From Cryptomeria japonica (lineage: Eukaryota; Streptophyta; Pinopsida; Cupressales; Cupressaceae), in contig NC_081405.1 in the NCBI RefSeq assembly GCF_030272615.1, positions 310,325,235-310,389,234 on the forward strand: a DNA stretch of 64,000 nt, in the 5' to 3' direction. The notes under the pieces were generated by a model, which saw only the letters and a list, made by a program, of their open reading frames with translations, was not told the DNA's origin and did not search any database. Of the stretch, positions 11,869 to 23,813 are shown one piece after another. The translations under genes were made by a program, and so were the position numbers. How positions within the stretch are numbered: position 1 is the first letter of the stretch; each line of letters starts with the position of its first letter.

Positions 11869-12913
11869 TGTATACACCTAAAAATCGTCTGAAGATAATT
11901 AGTTAAATAAGCAATTATTAAATTAATCTCCCTTCCCAATTTAATTGAATTCATCAATAATTTGATTAAATCCTCCACTTTCATCTACTTATTAATAAAT
12001 CTAAGGATTTATTTAATAGGTTCATTTAACCCCTTTGATTAATTAATTCAAATTAATTAATTCCCTTCATCCAAAATCATTTCTTCTAATCCTTTAATTA
12101 ATTAAAACAAATTAAATTCATGAGTTGTTGATATTAATTAGCATTTCCCTATTATTTGAATTTTTAAATTCAAATTCTCCTAACTTCTACCACTCCTCAA
12201 CCTAACCATTCATAAACCTAATCCATTCTACCTACCACCATGTCCCCTTTCATCCAACCTCTTCTAGAACCTTTGTGACACTTTTTACTAAGTGTTCCCT
12301 TTCATCCTACCTCTTCTAGAAGCCTCTTGACACTTGTCACCATAGAGATGACAAATGTTACCTTTAATCCAACCCCTTTGCCAACCTCCTCCAATTTAAC
12401 CATTAATATCTTCAAATCAATCTTGATTGTTGATTCTTGCCACATCACCCCTAGCCTTGGAAAATCCTATAAATAGACCTCATTTTGGAGCAATATGGGT
12501 CCCAATTTCATATCATTTGATCCCATCTCATTTTCATCTTATGCATTGTTACTATAGGCATCTAGCTTTTAGTTTATCATTTCAAGCATTCTTATCATGC
12601 TCAATTTTAGCTTAATTGCATCTTAATCTTAGTTCATTTTCTAGATCAATCATGAAATCATATAGCTTAATCATGCTATTCTTGCTAGATCATGCATTTT
12701 CATCATTCAAATCCTCTATTTATGTGTAGTCAAGTCACTGGAATATCCATAATCAGATCTAAGAGCATTTTTCATACTCGCATTTACTAGGAGGCAATAA
12801 GTCGATTAGTTATTGTTTTGTCTTTCATTGTTTCAATTTACTAACCATTGCTTGTAATGATTTATTGAGTGCATTATGGTTGCAGGTATAGGTACACTTC
12901 ATAGAGCATGACA
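11869..12913 (+). repeat. 5' LTR of element A (1045 bp)
   Basis: It starts TGTATACACCTAAAAA and ends GACA just before the primer site. A TATA box TATAAATAG is at 12468-12476. The first third is rich in TTAATTAA-type palindromes. The partner LTR at 36825-37791 plus 52681-52759 is 1046 bp and differs by scattered substitutions, a few percent by eye. Confidence 0.92.
12468..12476 (+). promoter_or_regulatory. TATA box of element A 5' LTR
   Basis: TATAAATAG in the U3 part of the LTR; the same box is at 37425-37433 in the 3' LTR. Confidence 0.65.
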
Positions 12914-12916
12914 TTT

Positions 12917-12935
12917 TGGCACCCACCATGGGGTC
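12917..12935 (+). other. Primer-binding site of element A, tRNA-Lys type, decayed
   Basis: TGGCACCCACCATGGGGTC lies three bases inside the LTR. It equals the element B site except for three transitions, two of them at former CpG sites, as expected from methylation-driven decay. Confidence 0.7.
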
Positions 12936-15064
12936 AGAATCATCTCTTTTGGCCTCTTAATCTTCAGCAAACTTCATCTCTGTCTGGCTTTGTTTCAGAA
13001 ATTTGTACAAGTTTCTTTTTCAGCTCGTACGAACTTCCTTTCAGCCCGAGACGATAGGCCAGCTTAACTCGTATCAGGTGATTCTTCTATCGTACGACAT
13101 CATTTTACTTATTGCAAGATAGCTGATGTTGTGTTGTACGAGCTCCATTTCATTGTCGTGTGAGAGCTAAATGTGTGTCGTACAAATTTTTGGCTGCAAA
13201 ATCCTATGTCGTACGAGTTCATTTTGGTCTCTGTGTGAAATCTAAAGTTATGTCGTACTAAGTGGAAAAGTGTGTCGTATGAGTCTCTGTCTCTATAAGT
13301 TTTAATAGACTGCATTTTAGGGTTTTCTGGTTTTAATCTAAAATTTTCTAACACTAACCCTGATCTGTTTGTGAGCTTTTTGATAGCCTAACTCTTTCCT
13401 ACAGGATGATTGATGAAGATACGCTTGTCAAAGACATAATTCAAAACCAATCAATGACTACTAATGGATCTATTTTGCAAGTTGCCTATGAATCCAACTA
13501 AACTTTGTGTATTCATTAATGTTTTCTAGGCACAGTTCAATTTTGCTAAAGGAATGAACAATCATGTATTTCGTGTCTTTGATGATAGGCGAGTATGCTC
13601 TCACCTTTCTTAGGTGATCAGAAAGCTAGACTCATCTTTTGTTTTCATTAGTGCATTTCTTTAGCAGGCCTACCCTCCCAAGGAGTAATAACTCTTAGCC
13701 ATTAAGGCCTGTGAGAGGGGAACGACCTAAGTGGGAATGGCTAACGCCAAGTAATCCAACACACTATAAAATAAATGTGTTTTTGATGAAAATCAAAGCA
13801 ACGATAGTGCTCGGGAATAGATCTCCTCCATCCCTTCGGGTATATCAAACCTTGGATTTCAAGGCTGGGAGACCCCTTAATTGAGTTTATACCCCGATGC
13901 GCCGAATGGATCCCTTACTAGTGCTGGTTAAAATAGAAGCTACCTGATTCACCTCCGAAAGGATGATAATATTTGTGCAACAGAGATAGTAACTCTCCCA
14001 AAACACTTATCATATCATGCCCCCATTAGCATTTGGAGTCAGATAACACGGCGTTGAGATTCCATTGTTGGAGACTCAACGACCGTATTTTGATTAGCTA
14101 TTGGGTGTGTACCTAAGTTAGCAAGCAAAGGTTTTTATTCTCAGCCAGCTTCCTTAGGGTTTAGCTTGATTGGAGTCATTTATCACATCATGTGTTTGTT
14201 GTGTATTCATCCTTAAATCGACAAATCAGATATCTAAAAACTGGAAGACATAAACAAAACATTAAACTTCAGTTATAAAAAAATCAACCAAACAAATATT
14301 TTTGATCTTTGTCTGGTTATCTGTCATACGAGTTAGGATCTTTGTCATACGAACCTGTTTGCATAAAATTTTGTGTCGTATGAGTCAGCTATTTTGTCGT
14401 ATGGTTCAGAAAAGTGTGTCGTACAAGCCTCTGCTTTTTACATGAAAACTTTTGCTCTGTCGTACAGACTCATATCTTGTGTCATTCTAAGCTGCATATC
14501 CCGTTGTATGAAACTCTACATTTGTCAGTCCAAAGTTGTGCCCTACATGTCTGTTTCAGATTTATTATTTCTCCCTGATCAATTTGCAGTAAACATAAAC
14601 ACCTGTTATTTGTCAATCCATGCTTAGACTATCATCTTGGTTTGCTTGGTCAAGTTATCACCCGTCAAAATCAGACTCTAGAAGGTAAACACCCCAAGAT
14701 TTTCAAGTGCTCACCCTCAACAAGTTCAAAATCTAAACATCTCAAAGTGCATTATCACCCTCTTTGATAAACTGATCACTCGAATATAGTTTCTCATCAG
14801 GATCAATCATCCTTTATCACGAAATTGAAACGTTTGGTCAGAATAATCTTGTCCCACATCGTAGGATATATCATTCCACTGGACTTGGTTCTTATCAAAT
14901 CATCACCATTGCACTCCTAAACTAAAGATCGAAAAACTTGCAAACTTTTAAACACTTGAATTCTCTTTTAGTGTCATATCACTCTATTTCCTTGAAATTG
15001 ACTATTCATCACTTATCAAAACAACCTTTTGGACAATCGAATACTAGCAAAATAACATACGTGT
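12936..15064 (+). other. Leader of element A with degenerate TCGTACGA repeats
   Basis: About 2.1 kb between the primer site and gag. Two clusters (13020-13290 and 14310-14560) carry many copies of a short unit around TGTCGTACGAG, whose core TCGTACGA is a palindrome. The middle (13580-13780) aligns with the leader of B at 20790-21000: both contain GGTGATCA followed by an AAAGC-like string, and GTGAGAGGGGAA. No protein-coding frame is supported. Confidence 0.6.
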
Positions 15065-17394
15065 ATGCCCGGTCTAACTAGAGCTCAAAAACAAAGGATT
15101 GCAGAGACTGAAATCGAAACATTGAAAACATTCGAAGAGCATATAACCATGGAACATGAAAATGAAATACAAGTTGAAGAACAAATAACAGAACAAAACA
15201 TCAAAGACATCAAGAAAGATCCCCAATTTGACAAATTTATGCAGAAATTATTGGAGGAAGAAAAAGAAAAATACTTTCTAATGCTAGCCAAATCTGGTGC
15301 TACACTTCCCCAAGATTTTGATGTGAATAAATTGACAGAAAATAAAAATGACCCTCCCCCTTTTAATGAACAATATGAATACATCTTTGGTCTCTGCATG
15401 AATGACACATCAATTCCCAATAACACTAGGACCAATGAAGAAACCGACATACCTAGAAGAGATGAAGTAGAAATTCTGAATAATATTCAATTCAATGAGG
15501 ATACACGAAGAGCTAGAGATGAAACAAGAAGAGATCCCAATCCTCCTAGAATGCAAAATCATGGTCATGCAAGAACAAATCATGTTGATAATCCTATCAT
15601 GACTCTCACACAACAACTGCAAGCAATGCAAACACAAATCCAAGAGATGCAAAGAGGAAATGTTAGACGATACTTACTTCAAGAAATCTGTCTTTATCCT
15701 TTCGACAAAAATCTAAACATGATACCCCTTCCTATAGGTTTTGAAACTCTGAGATACGAAAATATGATGGAAGCACTGACCCTCAAGATCATATACGAGA
15801 ATTTTTTACAATTAGTATGGAGTTTGCACATGACGATACCTAATTAATGAGACTATTTTCGAAAAGCTTAACTGGACTAGCTATGGAATGGTTCTCCAAA
15901 CTTACACCTGGAATCAGATCATTTTTGAGTTGGTGGATAAGTTTGTTTCACAATGCTCCTACAACATACAACCTGAAGTAACAATGCTAGACCTATGTAA
16001 CATTAAACAAAAAAGTGAAGAACCCTTCATGACATTCTTACAACGATGGAGACGCCTAGTATCGTGGTATCCTTGTACATTGCTAGAGTACGAAAAAAAT
16101 GGACATATTCATCGACAACTTAAATGATCAAATGAGTTATTACTTAAAAATGAAAGGAAATCAAAGCTTTGGAAAAATGGTTGATAATGGAATCAGAATG
16201 GAAGAAGCCATGATAAAGAAGGGTGAGCTGAAAATATACAAAGAAGGAGTCCATCCTCCTAACAACAACAATAACAACAATCACAATGATAAGATAAAGT
16301 TTTGGAATAGAAATTGAAATGTCATCAATAATGGAATAGTAGATAACAATAATGTGAAACCAAAACAACCAGTTTTCAATTTATCTACTCACTCGACAGT
16401 GGCACAACAAAACAACAATCACCAAAGAGCAACTATCAAAACTTTTTTTCGAAGACAATTCAAAAACATTGGCGAACCCCATGGATCAATACTAAAGACA
16501 CTTCTCGCAAACAAATTGATCACTTTACCAGAAGAAAGGAACTACGAACCTCAAATCAAACCACCTTGGTGGAACGATAATCAGTATTGTGATTTCCATC
16601 GAAACAAGGGAGATCTCACAGATAATTGTCAAAAGTTGAAACATGTCATACAAGACTTAATTGATAATGGTGTAATAACTATGGATGGACATACAACAAA
16701 TGAATCTCATACCGCCTTTAAAACTCCACTTCCAAACTATGAGAAATGTGAGTCATCAACAACAAACAATGGTAAGGGTAAAGCAAAGGTAAACTATGCT
16801 CATACATATGACAATGTGGTGAATGTGATTGTAGTTAAAGAAAAACAAAATCAAGAACATGCTCAGGCTATCACAAGAAGAAAAGCCAAGGTTGTCTTGC
16901 CGGGTCCTACAACAAACACATCATCCACTATAGAAAAACAATACAATCTAGTGGAGCAATTACAGAAAACACCCGCACAAATATCCATCTTGGAGCTTTT
17001 AAAACTTTCACTTGCACACAAGGAGATTCTTGAACGAGCATTAGTAGATACCACAGTATCGAAAGATCGTGATATCGATCAATTCCAAACCACGGCGGGA
17101 CACCTCACAACCCCTCATTGCTTATCATTCACTGACAAAGATGACATACCCTTGCAACATCCTCACAACGCTTCTTTACATATTGAAGTCCTTATTCACA
17201 AAATGCGAGTCAAGCATGTTCTAATAGATGGTGGAGCTGGCCTAAATATTTGTTCATTACGTCTTGTTCGTGCCTTAGGATATTCAGAAGATGCATTTGA
17301 TGTCCGAAAAAGGATCACTATAAAAGCCTATGATAAAGAAGAACGTTCCTCCAAGGGACTTGTGATACTACGAATCAGAGTGGGACCTTTGTAG
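15065..17394 (+). pseudogene. Element A gag-protease, decayed
   Basis: It starts at ATG 15065 (MPGLTRAQKQ), aligned with the gag start of B (MPIWTRAQYEQ). A capsid-like region (CLYPFDKNLNMIPLP ... TWNQIIFELVDKFVSQ) spans about 15690-16130 and needs frameshifts. A zinc-knuckle variant CDFHRNKGDLTDNC (CX2HX4DX4C) lies near 16590-16635. The aspartic protease centre VLIDGGAGLNIC is at about 17218-17253, with Asp-Gly-Gly instead of the usual Asp-Thr/Ser-Gly. The protease flap/helix part continues past a stop at 17394 to [11 protein letters not shown] (about 17440-17475). Gag packages the RNA and protease cleaves the polyprotein. The reading crosses at least two frames. Confidence 0.82.
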
Positions 17395-18614
17395 AAAGAT
17401 ACACCATGCCAAGTTCTAGACTTGGACCTATCATACAATATACTCTTGGGAAGACCATGGATACATGACTTACAAGATGTCCCATCAACATGTCATCAAT
17501 GCTTAAAGTTCCCCTACAATGGGCAGGAAATCACAATATCAGCAGACTCAAATCCAGTGCAGTGTTGTAATAATTTGAAATCGTCTCAAGAGGTCATTAT
17601 CCCACATAGCAGAGAGGTAGCATCTCCAAGAACACAATCCAAGGAACAATCATCTTCATCAATTCTGTCAAGTATGGAAAAATAAATGTAGTTGAAAGAT
17701 CAAGGGAATGGAGAATATTTGATATCATGGAAAAACAAACAAGGGCAACTTAAAATTGAGAGGGATGAAGAAGCAGATATAGTAGTCGATGTAGTTCACA
17801 CGTATGCAAGACAAACGTTAGGAACTAGTTCACTTGAATCAAAATCACATTAGACTGACATGGACTTAACCGAGGATGATCAGAATTTTCTTATACGAGG
17901 TCATTCTGATGAGAGTATCGTCCTAGACATCGACATACATATTAAAAGCTCTGACATCTCTATCATGACCCCTAATATCTTTGAAACTATTCAACCTGAA
18001 GATCCTTTATCCTTAAGCTATCCTGAACCTATGGACTAGGAAAATGAAGAACATATTGACATTGATACCTTACCTAATGACCATGCCATATCCTTATATC
18101 TTAATGAAATCAAGCCCACAACAAATTTCACTAGGGATTTTGCTAACGTAGCTTCCAGTCAAGTGGGTGTTAAATCTCCTAGTTGCAAAACTGAAAATAA
18201 AGAAAACAATATCAGGTCTAATGCTGAAAACCATTTATTGGCAACATTAGATGGGGAAAAAGTAAAAATAAAGGACGCTTCTAATGGTGAAAACCTCCTT
18301 GAGGCGCTGGAAGATGGGAGATTTGACACCTTACTTGAAGTTTATCAAGTGAAGTTATCTATCTTGATAGAACCAATGGAGGCAATTATCATTGGCACAA
18401 CTGATCTACATCTAGTAATCTCTCTATCAAAGCCAGGAAGGCAAAAATATTTGGAGCCCTTCAAAAGGTGGAAAATCAACTTTACCTTTTCATATATAGA
18501 CATTCCAGGGTTCGATCCATATCTTACAATACATCACCCAAATATCAGTCCAGGAGCAGACATCAATAATGAAACACATCATGGATCAGGAGCAAAATAT
18601 GAAGCTTTGGTAAC
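17395..18614 (+). pseudogene. Element A protease C-terminus, linker and collapsed pol
   Basis: One frame with several stops holds the end of the protease, an acidic linker and the pre-RT segment NGENLLEALEDGRFD ... FTFSYIDIPGFDPYLTIHH. Homologous strings precede RT in B and C. Instead of RT, the frame goes to HHGSGAKYEALVT, which aligns with scattered parts of the second RNase H, and then stops at the B insertion. No G-patch-like segment is seen here, unlike B. An internal deletion of RT and the first RNase H is the simplest reading. Confidence 0.75.
18610..18614. repeat. Target-site duplication of element B (left copy)
   Basis: GTAAC, repeated exactly at 33433-33437. Confidence 0.92.
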
Positions 18615-19784
18615 TGTATACACCTAAAAATTGGCTATGAGCAATTAAATAAATATTTTATATTTATTTAATAATTATTCGTCTATTAAATAGTTAATTT
18701 GAAAAGATTAATTTATTTAATTCATTTCGTGTCTTTCTATTAATTAATATTTTATTAATTAATTCATCTATCTTATTCCTCTAATTAATTAAATATCTAA
18801 TATTTAATTATTCCTTCTAACCAAGTTTATTAAATATCTAATATTTAATTATCTCCTCCAAACAATTAAATATTTAATATTTAATAGTTATTCTCCTATC
18901 CTATAGTCTCAAATATTAAATAATTCCTAAATTATTTAATCCCTTTTCCAACTCATCCCTCCATCTCCACTTCATCTTCCCTTTTGCCAACTCATCCAAC
19001 ATGTGGCTAAGGAAATTAATATTCCTTAAATATTAATTCATGATTTATCTCCAACTTCCAAATTCAATGGAAATTGTGTACGCACACATATTTCATAACC
19101 ATTTCCTATATTCTCTCCAACACCCCCTACATCTTAGGAAGGACTTGAGTCCACTTGTCCTCTTATGCCTAAATTTCCTCCAATCATCCCTAGATTCTCT
19201 CAGTCAGCAACCCAGTCAAGGTGAGATGAGTGACACTTGTCTTCTCCTTCCCCCTTTCTCTCAACCTTCACTTTTGCTCACAACCATTCAAATTTGCAGA
19301 TCTGATCATGACCGTTGATATGAGCCACATCATCTTATCCTCTCAAAGTCTATAAAACCAAGAGCTTCAGTTGAGAGGAAGAGGGTCTTAAAAAAATAGT
19401 TTTCAAGCCAATCATATGCATCGGTGAGTTTTTGAAGCAAATAGCAAATATCATTTTAGCAATATTATCATATAGTATTATTTAGCATAATCATGTAGCT
19501 TTGCATATCATACTATGAGTTAACTACAAGTTATCAGTCCATTCTTCATATGCCATCTTGGAAGCCAACAATGCAATGTTTGAGAGCACACCATCTGCAA
19601 CCAAGAACAATGGAGTTAGGACACAATGAGACATAAGTCATGAAGGTAGAATAATGATTTATTTTAGTATATATTTCATGTAGTTTCATTGGTGTATTTT
19701 GGATTCTTGTATGCATTTCCATTGTATTTTGTAAAACTAACTTATTATAGGTAACATTCTGAGGATAGAATTCAAGCTCACACA
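18615..19784 (+). repeat. 5' LTR of element B (1170 bp)
   Basis: It starts TGTATACACCTAAAAA, the same 16 bases as element A, and ends CTCACACA. The first 400 bases are dominated by ATTAATTAAT and AATATTTAATT palindromes. TATA box TATAAAA is at 19351-19357. A 92-codon frame at 19040-19318 recurs in the other LTR but is LTR sequence, not a gene. Confidence 0.95.
19351..19357 (+). promoter_or_regulatory. TATA box of element B 5' LTR
   Basis: TATAAAA preceded by CTCAAAGTC; the same box is at 32998-33004 in the 3' LTR. Confidence 0.65.
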
Positions 19785-19787
19785 TTT

Positions 19788-19805
19788 TGGCGCCCACCGT
19801 GGGGC
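19788..19805 (+). other. Primer-binding site of element B, tRNA-Lys
   Basis: TGGCGCCCACCGTGGGGC, 18 bases, three bases inside the 5' LTR. From memory this is complementary to the 3' end of plant tRNA-Lys. Confidence 0.8.
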
Positions 19806-19885
19806 TGGACCTCGCATATATCTTTAAAAATATCACAAAAATAAAATTAACATATTTGTAATGCAAATTCACGCATGTGTGAATT

Positions 19886-20172
19886 TTGACAACGCTTTTG
19901 CATCTTAGGTTAGCGCTTTTGCATAATTGGTTAGCGCTTTTGCATAATTGGTTAGCGCATATGTCATGTAGGTTAGTGCTTTTGTCTGAAAATCAATGCT
20001 TTTGCATAATTGGTTAGCGCATATGTAATATAGGTTAGTGCTTTTGTCTGAAAAACAACACTTTTGCATCATAGGTTAGCGCTTTTGCATCATTGGTTAG
20101 CACTTTTGTAACACAGGTTAGCGCTTTTGTAACACAGATTAGCGCTTTGCATCATAGGTTAGCGCATTTGAT
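19886..20172 (+). repeat. Leader minisatellite of element B, unit about 20-22 bp around AGCGCT
   Basis: About a dozen imperfect copies of a unit such as GGTTAGCGCTTTTGCATAA, with variants GCGCATATGTAAT and GTGCTTTTGTCTG. The core AGCGCT is palindromic. The array begins about 80 bases after the primer site. Confidence 0.85.
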
Positions 20173-22036
20173 AGAAAAGTTTGTAATCGTGATTTGAAAT
20201 TAGGCTTGTAGAAGCCCACCTAAGGTTTTTCACTAACTTTTTACTATTTTGCAGGTTTTTAACAATTTCTTGCAGATTTTGAGGAGTTGAGTTAGGATTT
20301 AGTGATTTATTTTCTGGCTTTTTCAAAGTTGGTTAAAAATAACTCATATTTCCTTTTGGGTAAAAAGAACTTCATTTTTCAGATTTGGTGTTCTAAAAAG
20401 TACTTCACTTGTTTTCGAGCTATAAAAATAATCACATTTGCAAGGTAAAAAGAACAACAAATCAAACATTTACTTTCTTGCAAAGTTAGGATTCACATTT
20501 CAAATTTTGGGCTCTAAAAAGAACAACAATCTTTTATTTTCTTGCAAAGGTAAAAAGCACAATCAATCTTATATTTTGCAAGTTAAAAAGAACAATCAAC
20601 TTGTCTGTTCTTACGAAGCAAGTTACTTTTTTTGCAACAATTTTCATTTTGTTGACCAGGATTTCCAAATCCTAGTTTAGAAAATCATTTGCTATATGGG
20701 GCTAAAATAAACACCATGCTTGTTGGAGCAAAATCTCCAAGTAGAGGATAGATCACATTGCTATGGAAAGTTAAAAAGAACATTTGTATTTCGTGTCTCG
20801 AAAGTGGTAGGTATATGCTCTCCCCTTAATTGGGTGATCAAAAAGCCAAACCCACTCTTTTACGCTTTCTTTACTTTCAAGCAAGTAAATCCTTTAGAGG
20901 GCCTACCTTCCTGAGCTGCCTTGAGGGGGCCAGTGAGAGGGGAATGACCTAAAGTGGAAACGAGCTAATACCAAGTCCTTCCGATCCACTATAAATAAAT
21001 CGTGTTTGTGACAAAAGTTCAAACAACATGTGCTGATAAGTTCATACCGACACTATGTTTCCCCATAAGCCCTATGGAGCATAACCTCTATAGGCTGGGA
21101 ACCTTCTGTATTTACAGAGCTGAAAGTGCCACATGTATGGCCACATGACCGGAAGCCTTTACTAAAAACTATTTGTACTAGTTAACAAAAACCTTATAGT
21201 TGTTGGTGCAGGAGGTTGGACCTCTGAAGCGGCTCACACACATACGGTTCCTAGTAGAGATATAAAGTTTTCCATGAGGAGATTTCATGGAAACTGGTGC
21301 TTGGCTGCCCTGAAGAAGTGAGTGCCGAGGGTGGAGCCAGTGGGGTCAAGCATCTAAATATCCGCTTTGAATAGCGTAGCCTTGGGGGAAACTCCATGTG
21401 AGATTCAACAACTATTGTCTCAGCCTGCCATAGGGATTTGTACTTGCTTGTGCTTTTCATTTATTAAAAATTGTGTCTTCTATATCTATAACATGTTCTA
21501 AATGGTCAAAAATTAAAGAAAATTATCATCTACAAGAGATCAAAATCAACAAGTTTATGAAAAAGTGTGATAAAAAAGGATAAAACAAAAAGCATTCCAA
21601 TGCTTGAAACACCAAATCAAAATCAAAGTATCAAAACATCAAAATAATTCTTGAAGTAGGTTTTGTCTCTAAAACATCACGTATTTTCAAAATATCTCAA
21701 ACAACTAGGTTGCTAATCCTACAGGTTATTCCCAAAAGGTTCTATAAAAATCAACATTCAACAAGCTATTGATTCAAACATCTTAAGTGCAAAACTCAAC
21801 ATCCTTGTCAAGTCTCTAATTGGGATAATCAAATCCTCTATCACAAAGCTTGATCAATCTATACTAGGTTCCTAATCTTGGATATATATTTCCTATTTTG
21901 AACTTAGGTTACATCAAAATCAAAATTGCACCAACATTGGAATCAAACTTGTAAACTATCAAATGCTTATATGACTTTTAAGTATCACCTTAAGAAAAGA
22001 AAACCCAGTTACAAAGCTACTTAGAAGAGAATAAGA
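20173..22036 (+). other. Leader of element B: hairpin, acceptor-like site and AAAAAGAAC motifs
   Basis: At 20201-20220 the sequence TAGGCTTGTAGAAGCCCACC forms a GGCTT/AAGCC hairpin. It recurs in element C. It is followed by CACTAAC, a pyrimidine-rich stretch and TTTTGCAG, resembling a branch point and 3' splice site. About seven copies of a motif near GGTAAAAAGAAC lie between 20355 and 20780. A block at 20790-21000 aligns with the leader of A. No other coding frame is supported. Confidence 0.6.
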
Positions 22037-22243
22037 TTCTTGTATATCAATCGCAAGATCTTACTGAAACATAGAACATTCCTACACCGTTTTCGTCACT
22101 ACTTACGTGGCTGCGGTACAGAATTTGACGGTGAAACTCTACAAAGACGTGCTTTTCAACAAAGAGACGCTTTATCCCAATGAACAAACAATAGTGGTAA
22201 GATCAATAAAGCATATCTTCCTAAACCAATAATCACCTATTGA
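22037..22243 (+). pseudogene. Element B leader ORF (ORF1-like), decayed
   Basis: A 69-codon frame, with one internal stop, reads FLYINRKILLKHRTFLHRFR and on through EFDGETLQRRAFQQRDAL to LPKPIITY. It aligns with the leader ORF of element C (48363-48695), which reads FFYLNRQIF ... VFLHRMRLYL ... EFDSESLNRRAFMQ ... NICITY. About half the residues agree, so the similarity is at protein level. It ends about 40 bases before gag. Ogre elements are known to carry an ORF of unknown function before gag; this is a plausible counterpart. No function can be assigned and the real start is not visible. Confidence 0.65.
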
Positions 22244-22283
22244 TCTTGTCCTTGGGAACTTTTGACAACTTTGAAATAATCAC

Positions 22284-23813
22284 ATGCCAATTTGGACTAG
22301 AGCCCAATACGAACAACTTAGAAAACAACAACAAATGGAGGGAGAAGATACCACTTTTGGATTTATTGCTGTTGACGAATAAGATGTCAATAACACCATT
22401 AGAGATGTGGAACAACATTTCAAATTTGATAGGCTAATGGAAAAATTATTGTCAAAATCTGGAGCTAAACTACCACAAGACTTTAACATAGAAAGCTTAA
22501 AACAAGACGCGGAGACAAGTAACACCCAAAACACAGATGAGCAGAATAACAAAGATATGAACAATGAAGAAACACAGAAAGAAAGGGATGATAAAAGAAA
22601 AGAGCGTAGTGACAAAAAGACTCATGACGAAACAAGGAGAGACTATGCAGATAATCCCTTATCAAACCTTACTCAACAAATAGAAGCTTTACAACAACAA
22701 ATACGAGACATGCAAAATGGGACAAGCTCCAAGAAATATTCGTTACAAGATATATGCCCATATCCTTTTGATAAAAATTTGAATATGATGCCATTTCTGC
22801 AACATTGCGAGATCCCTAAATATGACAAATATGATGGAAAATCTGATCCTCAAGATCATGTTAGGGAGTTTTGTACTATGAGCATGGAATTTTCTCACGA
22901 GGAAACTTACCTTATGCATCTTTTTCCTAGGAGTTTAAATGGACAATCAATGGGGTGGTTTTCAAGATTACCATCTAGAATCAAATCCTTTGAAGAACTT
23001 GTGAATAGGTTTATTTCACAATATTCCTATAATATAAGGAATGAAATAACAATGCTAGATCTTTGCAATGTTAAACAAAAGAATGGTGAATCCTTTATGA
23101 TCTTTTTACAATGATGGAAACACATGTTTAATAGGTATCCCCAGGATGTACTTGATCAAGAAAAAATGGACATATTCATTGATAATCTTATCAGTGAAAT
23201 GAGTTATCGACTAAGGATGCAATGTCCTCCCTCTTTTGCCAAAATCATCGAAAATGGTCTGAAAAAAGAGAACGCAAAGGTAAAGAAAGGAGAACTAAAA
23301 CTTTACAATAATTCATACAATAGCAACAACAACAACAACAACAACAATGACAAACCCAAGTCCTGGTCAAAGAATAGGAATGTCAGCAATGAAGGAAATG
23401 ATGATAACAATACTGCAAAACAACAACAACCAATATTCAATCTATCAAGTCAAATCCCAAGCAACAACAATCTAGAAAACAATAAAGCCAAGTCCTTTTT
23501 CTCTAATCCTCGAAGAAAATTCACAAATATTGGAGAATCTTTAGAATCAGCTCTAAAAACTTTTCTTGCTAACAAATTGGTTGTTTTACCAGAAGCAAGA
23601 ACTTATGAACCACCAGTCAAGCCAAATTGGTGGAATGACAATCACTTTTGCAATTATCATCGGAATAAAGGACACCTAACAAATGATTTCCAAAGATTGA
23701 AACACATTATCCAAGATCTAATTGATAATGGAACCATCACGGTGGATAGCCATAAGACGAATGAATCACACTTGGCTTTTAAAACTCCGCTTCCAAACTA
23801 TGATAAAAGGTGA
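22284..23813 (+). pseudogene. Element B gag
   Basis: It starts at ATG 22284 (MPIWTRAQYEQLRKQ), in frame through 23813 with stops near 22380 and 23112. A Gln/Glu/Lys-rich helical region comes first. Then the Ty3-type capsid domain (CPYPFDKNLNMMPFLQ ... YDKYDGKSDPQDHVREF ... FVNRFISQYS..) spans 22750-23200. An Asn repeat (SNNNNNNNN, 23320-23350) follows, then a zinc-knuckle variant CNYHRNKGHLTNDF near 23650-23690 whose last Cys is now Phe. Gag forms the particle and binds RNA. The frame shifts after 23813. Confidence 0.88.

Noticed and set aside
12427-12615. 62-codon ORF, also at 37387-37572
   Set aside because: Lies in the LTRs of element A over the TATA box; LTR sequence.
19040-19318. 92-codon ORF, nearly identical at 32687-32965
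   Set aside because: LTR sequence of element B in the U3 part; no domain and no reason for coding.
19886-20172. CRISPR-like array of short spaced repeats
   Set aside because: Units are contiguous and imperfect without unique spacers, in a plant retrotransposon leader; a minisatellite.
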